DNA of 64,000 nt, taken from Chryseobacterium sp. FP211-J200 (GTDB lineage: Bacteria > Bacteroidota > Bacteroidia > Flavobacteriales > Weeksellaceae). The stretch is taken from positions 1 through 64,000 of the forward strand of contig NZ_LSHB01000044.1 in NCBI RefSeq assembly GCF_001643375.1. The letters are read 5' to 3'. Both the position numbers and the translations under genes were made by a program. Below are positions 16,614-24,409 of this stretch, one piece after another (the stretch's first letter is position 1; the number at the start of each line of letters is the position of its first letter). The notes beneath the pieces were generated by a model. It did not search any database. It was not told where the DNA came from and was given only the letters and a program-made list of their open reading frames with translations.

Positions 16614-17263
16614 CAGTGCGATTTATTTTGCAACATCGGAACAAATTTGTAAACCCCAAATTCCTCTTTCTCAAACTGTGTATCCGAAATCTTTGTAAAT
16701 CGGTAGAGAATCTGCTCATCGGTTTTTCCCAGTGGAATTACCATTTTGCCACCAACTTTCAATTGTTTCAATAATTCGGTGGGCAAAACTTCTGCACCAC
16801 AAGTCACCAACACTTTATCGAAGGGCGCAAACGTTGGCAAACCAGCAAATCCATCCCCAAAACTCTGGAACTTCGGTCGCATATCCAATTCCTTGAAAAG
16901 TTTATGAGAAAAATCAAACAAGTCTTTTTGACGCTCAACGGTGTAAACCAAAGCTTTCATTTTGATAAGAACCGCCGTCTGATAACCGCAACCAGTTCCA
17001 ATCTCCAGGATTTTTTCGCCTTCCTCAACTTCCAACAATTCGGTTTGTTCCGCAACGGTGGACGGATGAGAAATGGTCTGCTTCGCCAAAATCGGGAAAG
17101 CGCGGTCTTCGTAAGCATAATCCTCGAAAACACTTTCTATGAAAAGATGCCTTGGAACCTCGTTCATTGCAGACAAAACAAAACCGTCAGTGATTCCAAT
17201 CTTCTGATGAAGATAATCCATTAATTGTTTTCTTTTACCTTTGTGAACGTAAGTATCTCTCAT
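16613..17263 (-). CDS. pcm: Protein-L-isoaspartate O-methyltransferase
   Basis: 216 residues. It transfers a methyl group from S-adenosylmethionine to isoaspartyl residues so that damaged proteins can be repaired. The substrate region RHLFIESVFEDYAYEDRAFPI with QTISHPSTVAEQTELL is diagnostic, as are the SAM-binding motif EKILEIGTGCGYQTAVL (motif I) and VLVTCGAEVLP (post-motif). The length is normal for the bacterial enzyme. Cytoplasmic. First gene of a two-gene unit with the bPH protein. Confidence 0.95.
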   Translation of the reverse strand: MRDTYVHKGKRKQLMDYLHQKIGITDGFVLSAMNEVPRHLFIESVFEDYAYEDRAFPILAKQTISHPSTVAEQTELLEVEEGEKILEIGTGCGYQTAVLIKMKALVYTVERQKDLFDFSHKLFKELDMRPKFQSFGDGFAGLPTFAPFDKVLVTCGAEVLPTELLKQLKVGGKMVIPLGKTDEQILYRFTKISDTQFEKEEFGVYKFVPMLQNKSH

Positions 17264-17384
17264 TATTGCTGTTAGTTCTTTGTATTATAACTTGCAATTT
17301 CCGAAGGATAAATTTAAAATCCAAACAAGAATCATAATTTTCAACATTTATTAAAAATTTCTCCTTCAATCAGATTAAACTTTA

Positions 17385-17392
17385 TAAATTTG
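17385..17392 (+). promoter_or_regulatory. -7 promoter element for the fabH-like operon
   Basis: TAAATTTG matches TAnnTTTG exactly. It lies 40 bases before the TTG at 17433 and 61 before the ATG at 17454. The 169-base gap to pcm holds nothing else recognisable. Confidence 0.55.
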
Positions 17393-17453
17393 ATTGTTTT
17401 TTTACCAAATATTTAAATAAAATTTTAATTAATTGAATGAACGAATGGATGTT

Positions 17454-18431
17454 ATGCAGAAAATAAGAGCTTACATTAAAGGAACTGGCTCATACGTTCC
17501 ACCAAAAATTTTAAAAAATGACTTTTTCGAAAAAGTAGGTTCGTCCGACGAATGGATTTTCAAGAATCTGGGAATCAAAGAACGAAGAATTGCGGAAGGC
17601 GAAGTGACCAGCGATTTGGCCTACAAAGCCGGACTAAAAGCGTTGGAAAACACGGATGTAAAACCAGAAAACATTGACTTAATAATCGTCGCAACCTCAA
17701 CGCCTGACCGCCAAGCACCATCAACAGCTTGTTTTGTTCAGGAAAAAATGAATGCGCCACAAGCCGTTGCATTTGATATTTCGGCAGTTTGTTCTGGTGG
17801 ACTTTACGGCATTGCGATTGGTTGCCAGTTCATAGAAACCGGAATGTACAAGAATGTTTTGGTTATCGGCGCCGATACTTTTTCGACAATTACAGATTGG
17901 GAAAGAAAAGATTCGGTTTTCTTTGGAGACGGCGCAGGCGCAATTTTATTATCTGCAACCACCGAAGACAAAGGCTTTTTCGATTTCAAATTGCACGCAG
18001 ACGGAACTGGGAAATACCATTTCAATATTCCGGCTGGTGGTTCAGAAATGCCCGCTTCAGAAGAAACTTTAAAACAAAAACTTCACTATTTCCAAATGAA
18101 CGGGAAAGAAGTTTATGAAACGGCAACAAGAGTTTTGCCAGAAACAATTCACGAAATTTTGGAAGCCAACAAAATGACTTCTGATAACGTAGATTGGGTG
18201 ATTCCACATCAACCAAGCATCAGAATTCTTCAGGAAACGGCTAGAAAAACCAATATTCCTTTCGAAAAAGTGATGACCAATATGGACAAATATGCCAACA
18301 CTTCCGGCGGAACAATCCCAATTGTCCTTGATGAAACTTACAAAAGCGGAAAAGTGAAACCTGGAAACATCTTGCTTTTTGCAGCCGTTGGTTCGGGTTG
18401 GACTTGGGGAACTGCGCTTTACAAAGCTTAA
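17454..18431 (+). CDS. 3-oxoacyl-ACP synthase III (FabH-like)
   Basis: A thiolase-fold condensing enzyme that joins an acyl-CoA starter to malonyl-ACP, the first step of fatty acid or related chain synthesis. The catalytic cysteine lies in SAVCSGGLYGIAIG, the histidine in IPHQPSIRIL and the asparagine in MDKYANTSGGTIPI, completing the Cys-His-Asn triad. HQPS instead of the usual HQAN is a small deviation. The frame opens with TTG at 17433; ATG at 17454 gives MQKIRAYIKGTGSYVPP, the usual FabH beginning. A FabI-like gene starts 31 bases after the stop, forming an operon. This may be a second, specialised FabH with a branched or unusual starter; substrate not visible. Confidence 0.88.
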   Translation: MQKIRAYIKGTGSYVPPKILKNDFFEKVGSSDEWIFKNLGIKERRIAEGEVTSDLAYKAGLKALENTDVKPENIDLIIVATSTPDRQAPSTACFVQEKMNAPQAVAFDISAVCSGGLYGIAIGCQFIETGMYKNVLVIGADTFSTITDWERKDSVFFGDGAGAILLSATTEDKGFFDFKLHADGTGKYHFNIPAGGSEMPASEETLKQKLHYFQMNGKEVYETATRVLPETIHEILEANKMTSDNVDWVIPHQPSIRILQETARKTNIPFEKVMTNMDKYANTSGGTIPIVLDETYKSGKVKPGNILLFAAVGSGWTWGTALYKA

Positions 18432-18462
18432 GCTAATTATTAATTGTTAATTGAAAAACAAT

Positions 18463-19287
18463 ATGTTAGAAAATCAAACTTTCCTGATAACAGGAATTGC
18501 GGATGAAAATTCTTTGGCGATGAAAACCGCTGAGAAAATATTAGAAAACAACGGAAAAGTCGTTTGCACAGGTTTGGGCGTGACGCCTTTCCACAACAAT
18601 CTTTCGGAAAAAGCAGCAGGATTTCTCAATAAAAACTATGAAGATTTTGAATCAGCATGTAAAAAGGTTTTGGGCGATGATGTCTACACCGCGTCTTTGG
18701 ATGTGACGCTTCCGGAAAGTTTAAAATTCCTTGCCGAAGATTTGAAAAATAAAGACATTCAACTGAATGGATTTCTTCACGCCATTGCAATGGACAAAAC
18801 CATTCGAAACAAATCTGTAAAACCAATGTTGGAAGTGACGGCTGAGGAATTCAATGATACGATGAATGTTTCGGCATTTTCGTTGATTTCGTTGTGTCAC
18901 GCTTTGTTATCCAACGGTGTGTTGCAAAGAGGTTCATCGATTGTTTCGTTGAGTTATATTGCGGCGGAAAAAGTTTCGTTTTTCCCTTACATCAATATGA
19001 GTATTGCAAAAGCGGCGCTTGAAAGACTGACGATAGAAATGGCCTATGAATTAGGAAAAGAATACGGAATCCGTGCGAATGCCATCAGATTTTCGCCTTA
19101 TATGGGAAGCAAAGCCGGAAACGCAACATTAAAAGTTGAAGACGTGGAAAGAGCAGACAGAATTAGTCCGCTTGGAAATGCTTTGCCGGAAGATCTGGCC
19201 CACGAGATTGTTCATCTTTTCCGAAAAGAGACCAGAATTACTGGCGAAATTCGTCACGTGGATGGTGGATTTCATATTATGGGATAG
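18463..19287 (+). CDS. Enoyl-ACP reductase-like short-chain dehydrogenase (FabI-like)
   Basis: 274 residues from ATG 18463. An NAD(P)-binding SDR of the enoyl-ACP reductase subclass: LITGIADENSLAMKTA replaces the usual TGxxxGxG with the FabI-type TGxxxxxSxA. The catalytic pair in PYINMSIAKAALERL has the Y-x6-K spacing of FabI rather than Y-x3-K of ordinary SDRs. It would reduce trans-2-enoyl-ACP to acyl-ACP. The sequence is clearly divergent from canonical FabI, so a dedicated partner for the upstream FabH-like enzyme or a different enoyl substrate is possible. A TTG at 18451 opens the frame, but the ATG fits better. It is followed by a repeat-rich 330-base gap. Confidence 0.78.
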   Translation: MLENQTFLITGIADENSLAMKTAEKILENNGKVVCTGLGVTPFHNNLSEKAAGFLNKNYEDFESACKKVLGDDVYTASLDVTLPESLKFLAEDLKNKDIQLNGFLHAIAMDKTIRNKSVKPMLEVTAEEFNDTMNVSAFSLISLCHALLSNGVLQRGSSIVSLSYIAAEKVSFFPYINMSIAKAALERLTIEMAYELGKEYGIRANAIRFSPYMGSKAGNATLKVEDVERADRISPLGNALPEDLAHEIVHLFRKETRITGEIRHVDGGFHIMG

Positions 19288-19288
19288 T

Positions 19289-19617
19289 TTGGGTTTGAGA
19301 CTTGGAGGGTTTGAGAGTTGGAGAAAGTTTGCAGGTCTTCGACTCCGCTCAGACTGACAAATCTATCACTAACAGTTTATTTTCAGCGATGTCAGGCTGA
19401 GGTTCTCGAAGCCTTTTCTATATTAAAGTTCGATAACAAATACGAGTATAAATTTCTCGCAGATTGAGTAGATTGAGCAGATTTATAAAAATTGAATCTG
19501 CAAAATCAGCTTGATCTGCGAGATTTTATTTAAATCTTCTGTGACTTTTGTGGTTTTATTTTAAATTTATTGCGACTTTGCAAGACAGAAATGATTTCAA
19601 ATTAATTGTAAAATTTT
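19289..19617. repeat. Composite intergenic repeat region
   Basis: This 330-base gap has no gene. It holds TTTGAGA/TTGGAG short direct repeats (19289-19330) and a CTTCGACTCCGCTCAGACTGAC element (19337-19358). An inverted relative with AGGCTGAGGTTCTCGAAGCC lies at 19390-19413. At about 19452-19528 there is a long inverted repeat whose arms read TCTCGCAGAT and ATCTGCGAGA with inner GCAGATT/AATCTGC. The end, GCGACTTTGCAAG, resembles a degenerate -7 element for the next gene. Confidence 0.7.
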
Positions 19618-20646
19618 ATGAGAAAAATAAAAACAGCTTTGTTGGCTTACGGCGGTTCTGGGAAATTGTTTCACGCACCGTTTTTTGAAGTTCACGAAGG
19701 TTATGAATTATTGGGCGCTTATGAACGAAGCAAGAAATTAATCCAACAAGATTATCCGAAAGTCACAAGCTTTGATTCTTTGGAAGCCGTTTTGGAAAGC
19801 GATGCAGAATTGATTGTTGTGAACACACCAATCGACACCCATTTTGAATTCACGAAAAATGTTTTGGAAGCTGGCAAAAATGTTTTGGTAGAGAAAGCTT
19901 TTACAACGACTTCTGAGGAAGCTGAGGAATTGCATAAACTTGCGAAAGAGAAAAAGCTGAAACTCTGCGTTTATCAAAACCGAAGATATGACAGCGATTT
20001 CAAGACCGTGAAAAAAGTTTTGGATGAGGATTATCTTGGCGAAATTGTGGAAGCTGAAATCCGTTTTGAGAGATACAATCCCGAATTGAGTCCGAAAGCG
20101 TGGAAAGAAAACGGAAATCCTGGCGCAAGTATTTTGATGGATTTGGGTTCACATATTATCGACCAGGCTTTGACTTTGTTTGGTTATCCTGAAAAAGTTT
20201 TTGCCGATGTTAGAAGGACAAGAGAAAATACGCAGATTGATGATTATTTTGATATTTTGCTTTATTATTCGGACAAACGTGTGAGATTAAAATCCAGTTA
20301 TTTCGTGAAAGAAGCTACGCCAGCTTATGTTTTTCACGGCAAAAAAGGAAGTTTCCTAAAACACAGAGGCGACGTTCAGGAAGATGAATTGAAACTGGGA
20401 AAAATTCCTAATCGTGAAAATTGGGGAACGGAACCGGAAGAGAAAACGGGACTTTTGGTTTACAATGACAGAGTCGTCCACTTCCCGACTTTCCAGGGAA
20501 ATTACCTTAACTTTTGTGATGACCTTTATGATGCAATTGTAAATGATAAAAAAGTTCCCGTAACTGCGAAACAGGCTTATCACACTATGAAAGTGATTGA
20601 AGCAGCGAAGGAAAGTTCTGAGAAGGGGAAAAGTGTTGTTTTGTAA
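19618..20646 (+). CDS. Gfo/Idh/MocA family NAD(P)-dependent oxidoreductase (342 aa)
   Basis: An N-terminal Rossmann domain (KTALLAYGGSGKLFHAPFFEVH, with GGSGKLFHAPF as the binding loop) precedes a C-terminal alpha/beta domain. The catalytic lysine lies in NVLVEKAFTTTSEEAEEL, the EKP-like motif with A for P. The conserved DLGSHIIDQALTLFG supplies the active-site aspartate/histidine. Family members oxidise or reduce sugars, inositols and related polyols, or biliverdin. Substrate is not visible here. The gene is single, with repeats on both sides, and is followed by a second, only distantly similar Gfo/Idh gene 373 bases downstream. The shared context is suggestive but not proof of a pathway. 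Confidence 0.88.
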   Translation: MRKIKTALLAYGGSGKLFHAPFFEVHEGYELLGAYERSKKLIQQDYPKVTSFDSLEAVLESDAELIVVNTPIDTHFEFTKNVLEAGKNVLVEKAFTTTSEEAEELHKLAKEKKLKLCVYQNRRYDSDFKTVKKVLDEDYLGEIVEAEIRFERYNPELSPKAWKENGNPGASILMDLGSHIIDQALTLFGYPEKVFADVRRTRENTQIDDYFDILLYYSDKRVRLKSSYFVKEATPAYVFHGKKGSFLKHRGDVQEDELKLGKIPNRENWGTEPEEKTGLLVYNDRVVHFPTFQGNYLNFCDDLYDAIVNDKKVPVTAKQAYHTMKVIEAAKESSEKGKSVVL

Positions 20647-20654
20647 GAAAGAGA

Positions 20655-20749
20655 CTTCGACTCCGCTCAGTCTGACATTTAATATCATTTTCTACAATAT
20701 TTGTAATTCTGAAAGAATCTAAACTTAGCTGTCGAAATTCTTTCAGAAT
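20655..20749. repeat. Short repeat elements after the first Gfo/Idh gene
   Basis: CTTCGACTCCGCTCAGTCTGAC (20655-20676) is a second copy of the element at 19337. A hairpin with arms ATTCTGAAAGAAT (20706-20718) and ATTCTTTCAGAAT (20737-20749) follows. Confidence 0.7.
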
Positions 20750-20794
20750 GACAATCATGTGTTTTTATGAAAAACTAATTTTACGCTGAAACCC

Positions 20795-20917
20795 GCAGCC
20801 CGACTTGAGTGGAGCTCTTTTTTGTCATTGCGATTATAGAAATGTTCAACTAAACGAAGAACGTCGCTCGCAATGACAAAAAAAGCGGGAACGGAAGGCG
20901 GATAAAGCTGCCCAAAT
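20795..20917 (+). repeat. Dispersed structured repeat, type A, copy 3, with nested element
   Basis: The unit starts GCAGCCCGACTTGAGTGGAG and ends CGGATAAAGCTGCCCAAAT, with inner arms CTTTTTTG and CAAAAAAAG. The apical loop is replaced by a separate inverted element: GTCATTGCGA (20824-20833) against TCGCAATGAC (20868-20877). Similarity to copy 1 extends upstream (TTTTACGCTGAAACC). Confidence 0.85.
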
Positions 20918-20933
20918 CATATTTGAAATGACA

Positions 20934-20970
20934 AGACTCAGAAAGTTTAAAAATTCTGGGTCTTTTTTTA
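20934..20970 (+). terminator. Hairpin terminator upstream of the second Gfo/Idh gene
   Basis: AGACTCAGAA and TTCTGGGTCT pair (one G-T) and are followed by a run of seven T. It probably ends transcription coming from the first Gfo/Idh gene and the repeats. A TAAATTTA promoter-like box follows at 20991-20998. Confidence 0.6.
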
Positions 20971-21019
20971 TGTTGGTTGGCGATAATTCTTAAATTTACG
21001 TCTTTAAGAAAATTAAGCT

Positions 21020-21985
21020 ATGATAAAAGCCGGACTTGTGGGCGCGGGACATTTGGGGAAAATCCATTTGCGATTGTTGAATCAATCTGAGAAATACGAA
21101 CTCGTTGGTTTCCACGATAAAGACGCAGAAAACGGACGAAAACTGGAAGCGGAATTCGGTTATAAATATTTTGAAAGTTTGGAGGAACTTTTGAACGAAA
21201 TCGGAATGTTGGATATTGTCACACCAACGCTTTACCACTACGATTATGCGATAAAAGCGATTGAAAAAGGCATTCATTTTTTCATTGAAAAACCGGTGAC
21301 GCAAACGCTGGAACAAGCGGAAGAAATTCTCCAAAAATGCAACGAGTTTGGAATCAAAGCGCAAGTTGGTCACGTTGAAAGATACAATCCGGCGTTCATT
21401 GGTGCGAAAGATTATATTAAAAATCCAATGTTCATCGAGATTCACAGACTTGCGGAATTCAATCCGAGAGGGACGGATGTTTCTGTGGTTTTGGATTTGA
21501 TGATTCACGATCTGGATATTTTGTTGAGTTTGGTAAAGTCGAAAGTGAAATTGATCCACGCAAGTGGCGTTTCGGTTGTGAGCAAAACGCCGGACATTTG
21601 CAATGCGAGAATTGAGTTTGAAAATGGTTGTGTTGCGAATCTGACCACGTCAAGAATATCGATGAAAGCGATGAGAAAATCGAGGTTTTTCCAGCAAGAT
21701 GCTTACGTTTCTGTTGATTTCTTGGAAAAAAAATCTGAGGTCATCAGAATGAAACCAGCGCCGGAAAATCCGTCTGATTTTGATATGATCATCGAAAATG
21801 CGGAAGGTGAAAAAAACCAGATCCTTTTTGAATATCCTAACATTCAGCCGAATAACGCTATTCTTGATGAATTGGAAAGCTTTGCCAATGCAATAGAAAA
21901 TGATTTGCCTGTTCAGGTTTCTTTGGAAGATGGAACGGAGGCTTTGAAGGTGGCGTTGGAGATTATGAGATTGATTCATAAATAG
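21020..21985 (+). CDS. Gfo/Idh/MocA family NAD(P)-dependent oxidoreductase (321 aa)
   Basis: The Rossmann nucleotide loop is AGLVGAGHLGKIHLRLL at residues 4-20. The catalytic motif is FFIEKPVTQTLEQAEEIL (EKP), and the conserved C-terminal-domain motif is VLDLMIHDLDILLSLV. Together these define an oxidoreductase of the Gfo/Idh/MocA superfamily, using NAD(H) or NADP(H) on sugar-like substrates; the substrate is unknown. It differs strongly in sequence from the preceding Gfo/Idh protein, so the two are not a recent duplication. The downstream hypothetical gene begins 17 bases after the stop. Confidence 0.9.
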   Translation: MIKAGLVGAGHLGKIHLRLLNQSEKYELVGFHDKDAENGRKLEAEFGYKYFESLEELLNEIGMLDIVTPTLYHYDYAIKAIEKGIHFFIEKPVTQTLEQAEEILQKCNEFGIKAQVGHVERYNPAFIGAKDYIKNPMFIEIHRLAEFNPRGTDVSVVLDLMIHDLDILLSLVKSKVKLIHASGVSVVSKTPDICNARIEFENGCVANLTTSRISMKAMRKSRFFQQDAYVSVDFLEKKSEVIRMKPAPENPSDFDMIIENAEGEKNQILFEYPNIQPNNAILDELESFANAIENDLPVQVSLEDGTEALKVALEIMRLIHK

Positions 21986-22002
21986 TTGAAAGATAACTTT
22001 TG

Positions 22003-22764
22003 ATGATTGATTATAAAGAATTTGCAAAAGCAGAACTTAATCGTGTAATTCCAATTCAAAATAGATTCAAGGAAGAATTTGATATTGATTCTTATACCAA
22101 TTGGTTTTATGATGATGAGTCTGGGATACTACGATTATACAACAATGATGATGATGAAATTTTTTTCAAATATATCCCCATTGGAACTTTTTCTTTAAGT
22201 CAAAAAACTTGGATGTGGAGCTGGCTCAATAATTCTCTTGTTGTAAAAAGTAAAATTGAGACTTTAAAAATCAAGCAATTTGGAGAAGAAAATCAATTTG
22301 AAAAATTAACAACCGGAACTTTTCCAAGTGATGAGTTCGATGGCTGGGAATTTCTGGCAATAAGTCAAAAAGTACTCAACGGAATTGGCGTTTATAAAAT
22401 CAATGGAGATAAGTTAAATTATTACCTGTTATTAACAGAAATACTAAATCCAGACGGCAATCAAGAAATTATAAAATTAAAACAAAAAATAGTAGATTGT
22501 GGCTATCACGGCTTTAAAAGACCAGCTTTTATTTGCCAACATTTAGAACTTAATTCTAGCAATGGTTTTGAGGAAGCATTTGAAACTTTCCCAGGAATGG
22601 ACTTGGACGAAGACGATGATTTTTCAGCTTGGTGCGATGAATGTGAAAAAAAGAGAACAGAATGCGATGGTTGGAATGACGAATCAGAAGAATTTGCAAA
22701 AATCAAATTAATTTGTGAAGATTTCTATTTTGAGATAAAGGAATCCAATCAAAAAATCACATGA
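22003..22764 (+). CDS. Hypothetical protein, DUF6882-like
   Basis: 253 residues from the ATG at 22003 (a TTG directly before it also opens the frame). No signal peptide. The block YIPIGTFSLSQKTWMWSWLNNSLV resembles the 'IGTYS...WMWAWAN' signature of DUF6882 proteins. The C-terminal part is acidic and carries clustered cysteines (WCDECEKKRTECDGW, KLICEDFYFEIKE), a possible small metal site. Function unknown. Its 3' end overlaps the convergent Vsr gene by 8 bases. No terminator is visible between them, so read-through antisense RNA is likely. Confidence 0.65.
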   Translation: MIDYKEFAKAELNRVIPIQNRFKEEFDIDSYTNWFYDDESGILRLYNNDDDEIFFKYIPIGTFSLSQKTWMWSWLNNSLVVKSKIETLKIKQFGEENQFEKLTTGTFPSDEFDGWEFLAISQKVLNGIGVYKINGDKLNYYLLLTEILNPDGNQEIIKLKQKIVDCGYHGFKRPAFICQHLELNSSNGFEEAFETFPGMDLDEDDDFSAWCDECEKKRTECDGWNDESEEFAKIKLICEDFYFEIKESNQKIT

Positions 22765-23206
22765 CGAGATTTTTAATCTTCTCGACACTCTTCTCCAATT
22801 TCTCTTGATCTTTCAGTTCACATTCCCAAATTGTCAAGACTTTCCAATTCATTTCTCTCAAATTGTCATTGGCTTTAAGGTCTCTGGTGATGTTCTGCTC
22901 AAATTTATCTTTCCAAAAATCCCGGTTGCTTTTTGGTAATTTGTATTGGCAATGCGGACATCGGTGCCAGAAACAGCCGTTCACAAAAATGGCAACTTTC
23001 TTCGAAATGAAAGAAATATCTGGTTTTCCGGGCACTTTTTTGTGATGAAGTCTGTAGCCTCTCACGCCATTTTTCCAAAGCGCTTTTCTTAGCAAGAGTT
23101 CCGGTTTGGTATTCTTACTCTTGTTTTTACTCATAACCCTGGAAACAGTTTCGCTGGTAGAAATGGGCGAGCGCTTATCTCTTATATATGTTTCTGGTTG
23201 CTTCAT
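22757..23206 (-). CDS. vsr: Very short patch repair endonuclease Vsr (orphan)
   Basis: 149 residues from the ATG at 23206; an upstream alternative start at 23266 adds a hydrophobic tail not typical of the family. The signature SRVMSKNKSKNTKPELLLRKALW starts the protein core. PGKPDISFISKKVAIFVNGCFWHRCPHC contains the catalytic aspartate (in KPDI) and histidine (in CFWH) and two of the zinc-binding cysteines. VLTIWECEL is the last conserved strand. Vsr nicks DNA at T:G mismatches produced by deamination of 5-methylcytosine, and is normally encoded beside a cytosine methyltransferase. No methyltransferase or restriction gene is present in this window. Confidence 0.93.
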   Translation of the reverse strand: MKQPETYIRDKRSPISTSETVSRVMSKNKSKNTKPELLLRKALWKNGVRGYRLHHKKVPGKPDISFISKKVAIFVNGCFWHRCPHCQYKLPKSNRDFWKDKFEQNITRDLKANDNLREMNWKVLTIWECELKDQEKLEKSVEKIKNLVM

Positions 23207-23428
23207 TATTAGAACTTTATATACATCAAAATATATTATGTTAAATTCAAAAGCAAGACCAAACAATAATTAAAACGTTTTGTACGCTTGATATGAATAA
23301 GATCACTTTCCAGATTCGGAAAATATGATATATTTACAAAAAGTAAACTTTAACATCAAATAGGTTTTCAAGAACCTTTAGAATCAACTTGAATCAAATA
23401 AAACTGATTCTTTTATAAAAATTTAAAT

Positions 23429-24319
23429 ATGAAAAACATCGTTGTTATCGGAGCTGGAACTATGGGAAACGGAATTGCCCATACTTTTGCCCAAAGTGGT
23501 TTTGCTGTGAATCTGGTAGATGTGAAACCGGAAAATCTGGACAGAGCACTTAAAACGATCACCACAAATCTGGATAGGATCATCTCCAAAGGAAACCTGA
23601 CCGAAGAACAAAAAAACCAAACACTTGGTAACATCAAAACGTTTACAGATCTAAAAGATGCTGTTCCCAATGCTAACCTCATCGTAGAAGCCGCAACAGA
23701 AAACCTGGAGCTGAAACTCAAGATATTTGCTCAGATGGACGAACTTTCTCCTGAAAATTGTATCCTTGCGACCAACACCTCTTCTATTTCAATTACTAAA
23801 ATTGCGTCAGTAACCAAACGTCCGGAAAAAGTCATCGGAATGCACTTTATGAATCCGGTTCCTATTATGAAATTGGTCGAGATTATCAAAGGTTATTCGA
23901 CTTCGAAAGAGACTTTTGATGTAATCTATGAATTGAGTAAAAAATTGGATAAAGTTCCTGTAGAAGTGAATGATTATCCAGGATTTGTAGCGAACAGGAT
24001 CTTGATGCCAATGATCAACGAATCCATCGAAACGCTTTACAACGGCGTTGCAGGCGTGGAAGAAATCGACACCGTGATGAAGCTCGGAATGGCGCATCCA
24101 ATGGGACCTTTGCAATTGGCAGATTTCATCGGGCTTGATGTTTGTTTGGCCATCCTAAACGTAATGTACGACGGTTTCAAAAATCCGAAATATGCGCCTA
24201 ATCCGCTTTTGGTCAATATGGTAATGGCCGGCAAAAAAGGTGTGAAATCCGGTGAAGGCTTCTATGATTATTCCGAAAGTAAAAAAGCGGAAAAAGTTTC
24301 GAAAATGTTTTTAAAATAA
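23429..24319 (+). CDS. hbd: 3-hydroxybutyryl-CoA dehydrogenase
   Basis: 296 residues. It oxidises 3-hydroxyacyl-CoA to 3-oxoacyl-CoA with NAD(P)+ (or the reverse) in fatty acid or butyrate metabolism. The N-terminal Rossmann motif is VIGAGTMGNGIAHTFAQSG. The catalytic histidine and its surroundings are IGMHFMNPVPIMKLVEII, and DYPGFVANRILMPMINES starts the C-terminal dimerisation domain, followed by KLGMAHPMGPLQLADFIGLDV. The length (about 285-300) is normal for the single-domain enzyme. It is a single-gene unit with a strong terminator. The preceding 222-base gap shows only AT-rich sequence. Confidence 0.93.
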   Translation: MKNIVVIGAGTMGNGIAHTFAQSGFAVNLVDVKPENLDRALKTITTNLDRIISKGNLTEEQKNQTLGNIKTFTDLKDAVPNANLIVEAATENLELKLKIFAQMDELSPENCILATNTSSISITKIASVTKRPEKVIGMHFMNPVPIMKLVEIIKGYSTSKETFDVIYELSKKLDKVPVEVNDYPGFVANRILMPMINESIETLYNGVAGVEEIDTVMKLGMAHPMGPLQLADFIGLDVCLAILNVMYDGFKNPKYAPNPLLVNMVMAGKKGVKSGEGFYDYSESKKAEKVSKMFLK

Positions 24320-24366
24320 CTTATTGAAATACAAATTAGTAATTATAAATTACGATTGATAACTTT

Positions 24367-24400
24367 GTCAGAATCAGATTTGGTTCTGACATTTTTTATT
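24367..24400 (+). terminator. Terminator of the 3-hydroxybutyryl-CoA dehydrogenase gene
   Basis: GTCAGAA (24367-24373) pairs with TTCTGAC (24384-24390), followed by ATTTTTTATT. It lies inside the upstream extension of the next reading frame and so argues for the later ATG of that gene. Confidence 0.7.
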
Positions 24401-24409
24401 AATAAAACT

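Noticed and set aside
19452-19528. Inverted repeat considered as a small RNA gene or riboswitch
   Set aside because: It has AT-rich arms of simple GCAGATT words and no promoter box directly upstream. It fits a dispersed repeat better, so it was kept only as a repeat.
24356-24409. Upstream TTG start of the polytopic membrane protein
   Set aside because: The extension contains the terminator of the previous gene; ATG at 24410 gives a normal first helix.
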